Assembly: GCA_934486915.1 (NCBI GenBank)
Contig: CAKSRC010000023.1
Location: forward strand, 1-21,813
Source: an uncultured Eubacteriales bacterium
GTDB lineage: Bacteria > Bacillota > Clostridia > Oscillospirales > Acutalibacteraceae
Length of the DNA stretch: 21,813 nt
Direction of reading: 5' to 3'
The notes beneath the pieces are model-generated. The model searched no databases. It was not told the origin of the DNA and saw only the letters and a program-made list of their open reading frames with translations. The translations under genes and the position numbers were made by a program. Positions 1 through 6,913 of this stretch are shown here, in pieces (the stretch's first letter is position 1; the number at the start of each line of letters is the position of its first letter).

Positions 1-74
1 GCCTGCGGTCACTTTCCTAGACTGGTCTTATTTCATCTGTCGGCTTTGCCTATAGAACGATTGAAGATTAGTAT
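1..74 (-). repeat. Family A MITE-like palindromic repeat, partial copy
   Basis: This stretch is the reverse complement of the left half of the complete 160-bp repeat at 20121-20280, with one difference in 74 bases. It ends in the terminal repeat GATTGAAGATTAGTAT (59-74); the rest lies outside the window. It sits in host sequence just outside the island, so it is not part of the integrated element. No coding potential is seen. It is probably a non-autonomous transposon-like repeat. Confidence 0.85.
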
Positions 75-123
75 GACGGGTACGTTTGATCAAAGGAGTT
101 ACTTATTGTCGGGCAATGCAGAT

Positions 124-158
124 AAAAAAAATCACCCACAGAAAGCTCTGTGGGTGAT
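124..158 (-). terminator. Original rpsI operon terminator, now displaced
   Basis: A perfect 12-bp inverted repeat, ATCACCCACAGA / TCTGTGGGTGAT (131-142 and 147-158, 4-nt loop), is followed on the minus strand by a run of seven T (124-130). This is a textbook intrinsic terminator for leftward transcription. It lies 85 nt beyond the displaced copy of the rpsI stop codon (243-245), so it was presumably the rpsI terminator before the island inserted. No gene in the window now feeds it directly. Confidence 0.85.
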
Positions 159-202
159 CCTGAATAATCATTATTATCACAAGCCAATTTTTTGATAACT
201 GA

Positions 203-259
203 CTTGAAACCACGCAAATACGTGATATGCTGAGGAGCTCTTTTATCTCTTTGAGAACT
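203..259. other. Left attachment site (displaced rpsI 3' end)
   Basis: This is a direct repeat of 14372-14428: 35 identical bases, a mismatch, 13 identical bases, a mismatch, then 7 identical bases. Read on the minus strand, 243-257 encodes Phe-Ser-Lys-Arg-stop, the end of ribosomal protein S9, so this is the original chromosomal rpsI end pushed away by integration. The segment also holds CACG/CGTG (211-214, 221-224), a small inverted repeat that could frame the crossover. The exact crossover point cannot be fixed from one sequence. Confidence 0.82.
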
Positions 260-360
260 TTACGGATAACCTGTAAAATGTTTCCGATTTTAATAAACGA
301 CGTAAAACCGTTATATTTTTACACAGATCAACCCGTCTTATACGGTGCTGAAATGTCTTT

Positions 361-390
361 AAGCCCCACAATAAGCCCCAAAAAGCTCCA
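361..390 (+). promoter_or_regulatory. Candidate integrase arm-type sites, left end
   Basis: Two copies of AAGCCCCA (361-368, 373-380) and a near copy, AAGCTCCA (383-390), lie 10-12 bp apart inside the left end of the island. The same octamer, and a near copy 11 bp away, occur inside the right end (14336-14354). Tyrosine integrases use short direct repeats of this kind on both arms of the attachment site. They could instead be initiator-binding iterons, as they lie just upstream of repA. Binding is inferred only. Confidence 0.4.
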
Positions 391-429
391 AGGATAAAAG
401 ATCTCCTCCAACTTCAAGGAGGAATAAAA

Positions 430-1389
430 ATGTTTGAATATTACTATGGAAATCAGACCGAAACGTTCAATTTTGTAAGAGTCCCCTGGGTACTGTTCAC
501 TCACCCTGCGTTTGAGAAACTGTCTAACGATGCAAAAATACTTTATGCACTGCTGCTTGACCGAATGAGCCTGTCCCGTCAGAATGAATGGTTTGATGAC
601 GAAAACAAAGTCTATATCATTTATACCGTTGAAGAAGCATCTGCAACTCTCAACTGCTGCAGTGAAAAGGCTTCAAAGCTTTTCAAGGAACTGGATGATG
701 TAAACGGCATAGGTCTGATAACACGCAAAAGAAGAGGTTTAGGCAAGCCTTCAATAATTTATGTGAAGAATTTTATCGTGGACGAGGATCCCGATGATAC
801 TCCTGAAACGGATAGTCCCGACAGACAAAATTCAAGTGACGAAGAAAGCCGTATTCAGGGCAGCGGAATATCCGAAGTGCAGAACACAGAAAATCCTGTT
901 TCTTGTGCCAAAGAAAACCGTTCTCTTGAACCCGACAAAACCGATACAATCAAGAATAATATAATCAAGACTGATATCAGTAATACCGAAAATCAATCAT
1001 ATCAATCTGTCAATGATTTCGAGCGAGAAGATGCGACAGCTATCATCAACGAAAATATCGGCTATGATATGCTAACCGAGAGCAATTCATCTATCGCAGA
1101 TATGATAACCGAAATAAGAAATATTATGGTTGATGTTGTGTGCGGAGAGCGAAAGGTAGTTATCGGAGGAAAGTCTGTTCCTGCCGAAACTGCGAAAAGT
1201 ACATTTTTGAAACTGACCGATGAGCATATCCTGTACGTTATCGACAACATCTCTAAACTTGAAAGAAAAATACAATGCCCCGACAAATATATCTGCACCG
1301 CACTTTATAACTCAGCCTACACCTGCAACATCTCACTTTTCGCAGGCTTTACGGCTCATACCGGAATGCCGCTGACGAATGGGGCTTGA
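430..1389 (+). CDS. RepA_N-type replication initiator protein
   Basis: The 319-residue protein starts at an ATG preceded by AAGGAGG. Its first ~95 residues (FNFVRVPWVLF, LSNDAKILYALLLDRM, then VYIIYTVEEASATLN) match the replication initiator protein A N-terminal winged-helix domain of Firmicutes plasmids and ICEs. The middle (about 120-200) is hydrophilic and rich in Asp, Glu, Ser and Asn, probably a disordered linker. The C-terminal ~90 residues resemble the domain (DUF6017) often attached to these initiators in Clostridia. It would bind the element's origin and allow episomal replication after excision. It is the first gene inside the left end, a usual position. No partition genes follow. 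The family is clear; activity is inferred. Confidence 0.82.
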   Translation: MFEYYYGNQTETFNFVRVPWVLFTHPAFEKLSNDAKILYALLLDRMSLSRQNEWFDDENKVYIIYTVEEASATLNCCSEKASKLFKELDDVNGIGLITRKRRGLGKPSIIYVKNFIVDEDPDDTPETDSPDRQNSSDEESRIQGSGISEVQNTENPVSCAKENRSLEPDKTDTIKNNIIKTDISNTENQSYQSVNDFEREDATAIINENIGYDMLTESNSSIADMITEIRNIMVDVVCGERKVVIGGKSVPAETAKSTFLKLTDEHILYVIDNISKLERKIQCPDKYICTALYNSAYTCNISLFAGFTAHTGMPLTNGA

Positions 1390-1882
1390 TGAAATAATCG
1401 TTGAAGTAAAATAATCACAACAGCGGAAATCTGCAAGTATCGATTTTGTGAAATCAGCTGATTTTATTTTTTTCGGAATTGATGATGTGCTGATTTGCCT
1501 TATCAGCAAAACTGCTCGGAGTGATTTTGATGAAATATTGGTTTTGAAAAATCACTAATGCGGAATTTTTTTTAGAAATTAAAATCTGCCGCTGTAATGA
1601 ATTAAAAAAATCTCAGAAGCGTGACTTACGAAAAATGCGGTTTATCAAATCCGGAGATTTTAAAATTGCAAATATCCAATTTCTGCCGAAAGCAGTTTCT
1701 TCAAAAGCAGTCACCCATTTGCTCAAAGCTGCAATTCCCACTTTTGCTTGATTCAGAGCAATCACCATCGCCACCTTTAGGACAGTAAACGTCAACCTAT
1801 TGAATTCAGCAGGTTGAATAATATCCCTTGCGGAAACTGTCCGATGGGTGGCGGATAAAAAGGAAGATACCCGCAAGCGTAG
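1390..1882. other. Non-coding region between repA and the candidate oriT
   Basis: About 490 bases lack a convincing gene. The stretch is AT-rich with several imperfect inverted repeats, for example CAACCT/AGGTTG (1794-1799, 1819-1824) and GGACAGT/ACTGTCC (1779-1785, 1836-1842). Lying between a replication initiator gene and a mobC gene, it may hold the replication origin and part of the transfer origin. An open frame on the minus strand (1613-1939, GTG start) has no ribosome binding site and runs through the oriT hairpins, so it is not called as a gene. Confidence 0.4.
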
Positions 1883-1943
1883 AAAAGGTATATACCTTTT
1901 CGTTTTGCGTGGCTGTAACACGCAAAAATTCAGGGACACCCTG
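1883..1943. other. Candidate origin of transfer (oriT)
   Basis: Three perfect inverted repeats lie within 61 bp and end 32 bp before mobC. They are the 18-bp palindrome AAAAGGTATATACCTTTT (1883-1900); TTTTGCGTG and CACGCAAAA with a 7-nt loop (1903-1911, 1919-1927); and CAGGG and CCCTG with a 3-nt loop (1931-1935, 1939-1943). Clustered inverted repeats directly upstream of a mobC gene are the usual layout of a mobilisation origin, with the nick beside one hairpin. The structure is seen; the function and nick site are inferred. Confidence 0.55.
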
Positions 1944-1975
1944 ACACCTGATAAATAATAAGGAGCTGATATAAA

Positions 1976-2317
1976 ATGCCATACAAAAAAGACAGAATCA
2001 AAAAACTCATCGGATTTACACCCGAAGAATGGGAGATAATTTGCCGAAAATCAGAGGCTGCCAAACTTCGGACAGGAACATTTATCCGCAGAATGGCTTT
2101 GAACGGTGAACTGAAATTCTTCGATCTTAAAGAAATCTCCGCTTTGAAAAGAGCCTTTCTTTCAATCGGATACAATCTCAACCAGATCGCAGAAATTGCA
2201 AATTCATTAGGTTCAGTTTATCAGAAAGACATTGAAGATATGCAGAAAGAATTCAAGTATTTTCGCCTTGCAATGCAGAATTACACTTTTGAAATATCCC
2301 CCACTCTGTTTAAGTGA
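1976..2317 (+). CDS. mobC: MobC-family plasmid mobilisation relaxosome protein
   Basis: The 113-residue protein has a ribosome binding site (AAGGAG, 1959-1964) at normal spacing. The N-terminal part (IGFTPEEWEIICRKSEAAKLRTGTF) looks like the ribbon-helix-helix DNA-binding region of relaxosome accessory proteins. The segment YNLNQIAEIANSLGSV (about residues 64-79) is the characteristic MobC motif (GxNLNQIAxxxN). MobC proteins bind oriT and help the relaxase melt and nick it. The length is normal for the family. A relaxase gene should follow immediately but does not: a terminator and an oppositely oriented gene come next. It is therefore an orphan accessory protein that could work only with a relaxase from another element. 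Confidence 0.82.
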   Translation: MPYKKDRIKKLIGFTPEEWEIICRKSEAAKLRTGTFIRRMALNGELKFFDLKEISALKRAFLSIGYNLNQIAEIANSLGSVYQKDIEDMQKEFKYFRLAMQNYTFEISPTLFK

Positions 2318-2319
2318 AT

Positions 2320-2364
2320 TTGAAAAAAGCGACAGCCGATTTTGATTGACTGCCGCTTTTTCAA
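2320..2364. terminator. Bidirectional terminator between mobC and the AAA-ATPase gene
   Basis: An inverted repeat, TTGAAAAAAGCGaCAG and CTGcCGCTTTTTCAA, has A- and T-runs on its outer edges. It lies between the stop codons of two convergent genes and can end transcription in both directions. Confidence 0.75.
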
Positions 2365-2366
2365 AA

Positions 2367-3935
2367 TTACTGTTTTACAATTTTTTCAATGATGCAGGAA
2401 TGACCCTTGCTGTCGTTATAACTTATGCCCACAAGCAAAATTTCACCGCTGAATGCCGACAGCTTTTCTGTGTAGTTTTTTTCCTTGATCTGCTCAATGG
2501 CGTTATCAGCAGAATTGTTGTATTTCAGCTCAATGACCATTGCAGGAAAATCTACTCCCCGTCTGGGAATAAAGGTCAGGTCAGCAAAACCTTTTCCGCT
2601 TGGGAACTCTCTGAAAATCTCATAGCTGTTTTTCGCAGAATAATAAGCCAATGCAAGAGTAACAGAAAGTGAAAGCTCGTTATTGTATGAGATTATTGAG
2701 GTGTTCTGCTGATGAACTTCTTCAAGTATATTAGCAACAGTATCACTGTCACCGGACAACGTAGCTTTAAGCAGCTCATCTGAACGCCTGAGTGAATTCA
2801 TGACTTCTTCCCAACCGCCGTCCTCAATGCAGTTTATAAACTCCTGGCGCACCTCTTTATCCGGTATCCATGCCACATTTTTTTCGTAATCATAAGTCAG
2901 ATAACCGAGATGGATCAGCAAGGTTATAACATCATCTGCCGAGTTCATTGTCACCATATCATTCTGAAATTTGTTTGTATTGACGCTGACCTGTTCCCCT
3001 GCTATCATTCTTATAATGTCGTTTCGCAGCCCGTCCATATCAAGCTGAATATAGATTTTAAGTGCTTCAAAAGTTTCCGTCTTGGTCCAATAATTACTAA
3101 ATCGCTTTCTTAAGCAGGCATTGACAACAGACTGGGGATTATATATTGAAGTGTCACCCACATGATAACCGTTGTACCAACCCTTCATTTCATCAAACGG
3201 CATATCGAACCGACGGCAAAGTCCCTGCACCTCAGATTCGGTAAAGCCCATATATTCGGCAAAAGGCTCCGCATCAATAATGGAATACTCGCAATACATA
3301 TTCAGAGCAGAATGCTGACCGTATTTCTTTACAGGAAGTATGCCCGTGGCATAATCAAGTGCTACATAAGGACGATCTTTAAGCAGAATTTTGAGATAAT
3401 CAAGATATGCAGTCTGACCCTCCGTATCGTTTTTATGGATACGAAAAACGCAGTCCCACTCGTCAATAATGAATACAAAAGGTATCCTGTGCTTATTATA
3501 AATAAGTGTAAGTATCTCATCGGACGAATAAAAATCGGGATAGCTTATATCGGCACAAAGCTCGCTCAGTTCCTGCTTCAATGTAAGCTCCAGACGGTCG
3601 ATCATACCATTAACGTCAGAAGCTTTTGATGCAAAGCGTGTCATATCAAGGTGAATAACGTTGTATTTGTTAAGATGATCTTCAAAATCAAGTGTATCAG
3701 CTATTGCAAGTGAACTGAAAAGCTCCTTTGAATCACAGTTTCGGCTGTAATACGCAACGAGCATATTGGCAGCCATTGATTTTCCGAAACGTCTTGGACG
3801 GCTTATACAGATATGCCTGTCATTGCTGTTCAAACGCTCATTTGTGAGTTTGATCAGCATAGATTTATCAACGTATATCTCTGAGCCGAGTGCCTGAGCA
3901 AACAGATCATTTCCCGGATTCAAATATATGCCCAT
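2367..3935 (-). CDS. AAA-ATPase-like protein with PD-(D/E)XK nuclease-fold C-terminus
   Basis: The 522-residue protein starts at an ATG with GGGAGG upstream. Residues 45-53 (SRPRRFGKS) form the Walker A variant of the AAA-ATPase-like family PF09820. Residues 154-161 (VFIIDEWD) are the Walker B motif. The C-terminal ~110 residues show the PD-(D/E)XK pattern, D452 (KGFADLTFI) then E469-x-K471 (VIELKY), matching the nuclease domain that usually accompanies this ATPase. These proteins occur in many copies in Ruminococcus, Bacteroides and related genomes. Their role is not established; mobile-element maintenance or defence is proposed. The gene has its own consensus-like promoter and terminator, so it is a single-gene unit, perhaps a passenger. 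All catalytic residues I can identify are intact. Confidence 0.85.
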   Translation of the reverse strand: MGIYLNPGNDLFAQALGSEIYVDKSMLIKLTNERLNSNDRHICISRPRRFGKSMAANMLVAYYSRNCDSKELFSSLAIADTLDFEDHLNKYNVIHLDMTRFASKASDVNGMIDRLELTLKQELSELCADISYPDFYSSDEILTLIYNKHRIPFVFIIDEWDCVFRIHKNDTEGQTAYLDYLKILLKDRPYVALDYATGILPVKKYGQHSALNMYCEYSIIDAEPFAEYMGFTESEVQGLCRRFDMPFDEMKGWYNGYHVGDTSIYNPQSVVNACLRKRFSNYWTKTETFEALKIYIQLDMDGLRNDIIRMIAGEQVSVNTNKFQNDMVTMNSADDVITLLIHLGYLTYDYEKNVAWIPDKEVRQEFINCIEDGGWEEVMNSLRRSDELLKATLSGDSDTVANILEEVHQQNTSIISYNNELSLSVTLALAYYSAKNSYEIFREFPSGKGFADLTFIPRRGVDFPAMVIELKYNNSADNAIEQIKEKNYTEKLSAFSGEILLVGISYNDSKGHSCIIEKIVKQ

Positions 3936-3976
3936 TGCTTCCGCCTCCCTGTTTCTTAGTTATCATTCTTTATTAT

Positions 3977-4005
3977 ATTGTATCATATCATTTGAAAGAA
4001 TTCAA
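3977..4005 (-). promoter_or_regulatory. Promoter of the AAA-ATPase/nuclease gene
   Basis: On the minus strand, TTGAAT (4000-4005) and TACAAT (3977-3982) are separated by exactly 17 bp, 41 bp before the start codon. Sequence match only. Confidence 0.65.
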
Positions 4006-4034
4006 GTGGTGCGTATATTTTTCTTCAATGATTA

Positions 4035-4197
4035 AGAACCTGTCTTCATAAGAAATGTGTGCGGATTTTCGAGCATAATTTTGTTGCAGACAAGGCAAAA
4101 ATCCGCAGGCGGGCTGTCGCCCGGCAAGAATTTTTAACGCAGTCTGCGGCAAAATTTGCCGAAAAGACGTGCGCATATGCTTGTGAAGACAGGTTCT
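4035..4197. repeat. Family B MITE-like element with 14-bp terminal inverted repeats
   Basis: This 163-bp segment begins with AGAACCTGTCTTCA and ends with the exact reverse complement (4184-4197). The interior is also largely self-complementary and contains a GC-rich core (4105-4128) nearly the same as the core of the family A repeat at 20121-20280. It has no coding capacity. It lies exactly at the 5' break of the phage tail fragment and may have caused or marked that break. No clear target-site duplication is seen. Confidence 0.75.
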
Positions 4198-4207
4198 AAT
4201 GTCATAA

Positions 4208-5422
4208 TACCACCTTACGCTTGCAAACGGCACAGAAGAAACCATTCCGATGGGTGTGTTTGAGGTCAGTGAGGCGAACCGTCATATCAAGACACTGGAA
4301 CTGAAAGCCTATGATTATATGCTTCGCTTTGAGAAATCATTGAAGCTGACTGCATCCGGCGGTACAGCATACAGTTTTCTTTTGATGGCAAGCACCGAAT
4401 GCAATGTGGAACTTGCCCAGACCAATGCAGAAATAGAAGCCATGCCAAACGGAAAGGAAACGCTGGGTATCTATTCCGACAACGATATGGAAAGCTACCG
4501 TGACCTCATTTTTTATGTGGCACAGGTGCTTGGCTGTGTCTGTCTGATGAACCGTGAAGGCAAACTGGAACTGATACCTTATGGCATTTCGCCTGTGGCA
4601 GAAGTGACCAGCCGCCATCGCTATGACAGCAGTTATTCGGATTTCGTTACAAGATATACGGCTGTATCCTCCACCAACTTAATTACGGAGGAATCAGAAT
4701 ATTATGCCCTTGACCCGGACGATGCACTGACATTGAATCTTGGTGTGAATCCGCTTTTGCAGTTTGGACTGAAAACCACAAGGTACAGCGGAGTCAGCAT
4801 CTTCTCCAACAAGATAAAATGTGCCGAGTGCGGAAGCTGGTACGGTTCCAAGGTCTGGCACTCCAATGACAAGTACCGCAGAGTTATTTATCGCTGCAAC
4901 CATAAATTCGATGGGAACAGAAAATGTGAAACTTCTCACGTCACGGAAGAAGAAATCATCGCCGCTTTTATCAAGGCGATGAACACGGTAATTACCGAGC
5001 GGGATGAAATCATAGCAAACATTCAGCTGATACGGCAGACGGTCTGCGGCACTGCTGATTTGGAGGAAGAACAGGACAAACTTCGCAGTGAGATGGAAAT
5101 TGTGGTGGAACTGACCCAAGGCTGTGTTGCAGAGAATGCGAGAACCGCACAGAACCAAGAGGACTATCAGAAACGCTATGACGGTTTGGTGGAGCGATAC
5201 GAAAAAGTCAAATCGAGGTACGATGCCATTGTGGAAGCCATCGAGGAAAAGCAGGCTCATTATGAAAAGCTGGGTATTTTCATCGAAACCCTCGAAAAGC
5301 ATGGAGAACCTATCACAGAATTTGATGTCGGGATGTGGGGCAGCATGGTCGAGTACATCACGGTAGATAAGGACAAAAATATGACCGTTACATTCAAAGA
5401 CGGCTCGGAAGTACAGGCATAG
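4208..5422 (+). pseudogene. Chimera: phage tail protein fragment fused to C-terminal part of a serine recombinase
   Basis: The open frame runs from just after a stop codon at 4205; the first ATG is at 4250 (390 residues) and has no clear ribosome binding site. Residues 1-178 resemble an internal part of a siphophage tail/baseplate protein of prophages in gut Clostridia (AYDYMLRFEKSL, ESYRDLIFYVAQVLGCVC). From about residue 179 (nt ~4784) the sequence becomes a large serine recombinase C-terminus: FSNKIKCAECGSWYGSKVWH, a zinc ribbon with C191, C194, C216 and C226, then a long coiled coil (about 255-345) and a typical tail. The catalytic serine domain is absent, so it cannot recombine DNA. The seam is in frame. 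It is most likely a relic of nested insertions and deletion; expression is doubtful. Confidence 0.75.
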
Positions 5423-5460
5423 ATTAATGCCAAAATCCGTATGAAAGAATGTCTCGCATT

Positions 5461-6027
5461 TTATGTTATAGAAGAAATCCCTTGCATGAACAGCTGCCCA
5501 GATAATCGAATCAGTTCCTCAAGGGGAAGTTTCTTCTTGTCCTGAATCCATCGGCGGTACATATTAATTGAGGTTGTTCCTAAAAATGTGTTGATGATAT
5601 TCTGCTGTTCGGTTGTATATTTTGCATAGGGATTATATCTTGAACGATTATGAACCAACATTGACACAAACAACTTGTCTGCAAATTCACGATAACTTGA
5701 AGTACATATGATTTTTTCTATATATGGTTCTTGCTTTGCCATAAAAGTGAAGAAAACACGATTGGTTTCTGTGAACGGTGCATCAGAAGCTATCTTATCC
5801 ATTTCTTTTGCGTATTCTTCAGAAAGACCTTTTAGAATATCTTCATAAAGTGCCTCTATGGTAGTGTAATGCAGGTAAAAGGTTTTTCGATGTATCATTG
5901 CTCTGTCTGTTAGTTCTTTTATGGTAATTTGAGAAGCATCCATTTCCATAATCATCTGCTTAAATGTATCTTTTATAGCGGTCTGCGTTTTCAAAACACG
6001 CAGGTCCGTTTTTCTTTCAAGTGGCAT
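5461..6027 (-). CDS. TetR/AcrR-family transcriptional regulator
   Basis: The 188-residue protein starts at the ATG at 6027, chosen because AAGGAG lies 7 bases upstream; longer in-frame extensions lack a ribosome binding site. Residues ~10-55 form a TetR-type helix-turn-helix (TAIKDTFKQMIMEM, then ITIKELTDRAMIHRKTFYLHY). The C-terminal part is the variable all-helical ligand-binding domain. It diverges from the cargo operon beginning at 6188, and the shared intergenic region holds a consensus promoter followed by a duplicated 13-bp sequence. By position it should repress that operon, and perhaps itself, releasing it when a small molecule binds. The ligand is unknown. Confidence 0.85.
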   Translation of the reverse strand: MPLERKTDLRVLKTQTAIKDTFKQMIMEMDASQITIKELTDRAMIHRKTFYLHYTTIEALYEDILKGLSEEYAKEMDKIASDAPFTETNRVFFTFMAKQEPYIEKIICTSSYREFADKLFVSMLVHNRSRYNPYAKYTTEQQNIINTFLGTTSINMYRRWIQDKKKLPLEELIRLSGQLFMQGISSIT

Positions 6028-6106
6028 AATATTCTCCTTTTTTATGCAAAAAAATATCCAGTTTTCTAAAAGTGTGGCATAATCCACAGCTATAAACATC
6101 TGGCAA

Positions 6107-6170
6107 TTGAATTCTACTCTTAACATATATTATAATATACACATGGATATAAGTCAACACATGGATATAA
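6107..6170 (+). promoter_or_regulatory. Cargo operon promoter with duplicated candidate operator
   Basis: TTGAAT (6107-6112) and TATAAT (6131-6136) are spaced by 18 bp. Just downstream, CACATGGATATAA occurs twice as a direct repeat (6140-6152, 6158-6170), 18 bp apart, between the expected transcription start and the ribosome binding site. This is the natural place for a repressor operator read by the divergent TetR regulator. TetR operators are usually palindromic, so a direct repeat is unusual. Sequence evidence only. Confidence 0.6.
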
Positions 6171-6187
6171 TTAGGAGGATAACTTTT

Positions 6188-6517
6188 ATGGCAGAGAAAA
6201 TTGTACAAACGGCGGGCAGACAAGCACTTGGTGATTTCGCACCGGAATTTGCACACTTCAATGATGATGTTCTTTTTGGCGAGAACTGGAACAATGAGGA
6301 TATTGACATCAAGACTCGTTGCATCATCACGATTGTATCGCTGATGTCATCGGGATCAATCGACAACTCTTTGAAGTTTCATATTATGAATGCTAAAAAG
6401 AGCGGTGTCACACAGAAAGAGTTTGCGGCAATCATAACCCACACGGCTTTTTATGCTGGATGGCCAAAGGCTTGGGCAGTATTCAATATGGCAAAAGAAA
6501 TATATGCAGAGGAGTGA
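6188..6517 (+). CDS. Carboxymuconolactone decarboxylase (CMD/AhpD-fold) family protein
   Basis: The 109-residue protein starts at the ATG at 6188, with TAGGAGG upstream (6173-6178). The sequence DIKTRCIITIVSLMSSG, then HIMNAKKSGVTQKEFAAIITHTAFYAGWPKAWAVFN, is the all-helical CMD fold of gamma-carboxymuconolactone decarboxylases and AhpD-like proteins. The CxxC pair of peroxidase-type members is absent, so an AhpD-like disulfide role is unlikely. Many Firmicutes homologues are small orphan proteins encoded beside cupins, aldo/keto reductases and alpha/beta hydrolases, as here. It is the first gene of the operon, and the next gene starts 5 bases after its stop. The substrate is unknown. Confidence 0.82.
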   Translation: MAEKIVQTAGRQALGDFAPEFAHFNDDVLFGENWNNEDIDIKTRCIITIVSLMSSGSIDNSLKFHIMNAKKSGVTQKEFAAIITHTAFYAGWPKAWAVFNMAKEIYAEE

Positions 6518-6521
6518 TGAA

Positions 6522-6878
6522 TTGAAAAACAGAATTTGTATCACAGACGGAAATGTGATTCTATATGCAAACCTCAATGAAACTGTTGCGGCAAATGACT
6601 TCAAAAAACGCCTTCCATGTAATTTCAGCGGGACAGATTCCGGTATTGATTACTGCTGCAATGCAGCAAATGGAATATACGACCCACTTGAAACACAGTC
6701 CGGCTGGAAAAATGGAGATATTTGTCTTGGTGGCGGTTGGTTTGCACTTCTCTATGGAGGAGAAGAACAATCAAAAGATTATCATCATTTGATGATAATA
6801 GGACATTTAGAAGATGAATCTATAAAAGAAATCCACAAGCTACCCAGTAAAGTAACGCTTCACGTGGATTTAGCATAA
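6522..6878 (+). CDS. Cyclophilin-like fold protein (small, soluble)
   Basis: The 118-residue protein probably starts with TTG at 6522, because GAGGAG (6509-6514) is well spaced and no ATG or GTG lies in frame nearby. The pattern of N-terminal strand, AANDFKKRLPCNFSGTD, a Gly/Asp-rich middle, WKNGDICLGGGWFALLYGG and a closing IIGHL is that of the bacterial cyclophilin-like domain family (PF18050-type). Despite the fold name, such proteins lack the peptidyl-prolyl isomerase active site, and their function is unknown. It appears translationally coupled to the CMD gene. A second, membrane-anchored member of the same fold lies later in the operon (9706-10206). Confidence 0.65.
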   Translation: MKNRICITDGNVILYANLNETVAANDFKKRLPCNFSGTDSGIDYCCNAANGIYDPLETQSGWKNGDICLGGGWFALLYGGEEQSKDYHHLMIIGHLEDESIKEIHKLPSKVTLHVDLA

Positions 6879-6913
6879 AGAAATCAAATATGATATAAAG
6901 GAGATGCTTTATT

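Noticed and set aside
1613..1939. 108-codon minus-strand open frame
   Set aside because: It begins with GTG, has no ribosome binding site, and runs through the oriT inverted repeats. It is more likely a chance frame over a conserved non-coding region, although conservation as protein was not tested.
3162..3629. 155-codon plus-strand open frame
   Set aside because: It is antisense to the AAA-ATPase gene, which has clear Walker motifs; no binding site or domain supports it.
4694..5302. 202-codon minus-strand open frame
   Set aside because: It lies wholly opposite the phage-tail/recombinase chimera, whose sense frame matches known families. The antisense frame shows no recognisable domain.
6107..6187. 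Upstream extension of the CMD protein from an earlier ATG
   Set aside because: The extension would be translated from promoter and operator sequence, while the ATG at 6188 has a strong ribosome binding site.
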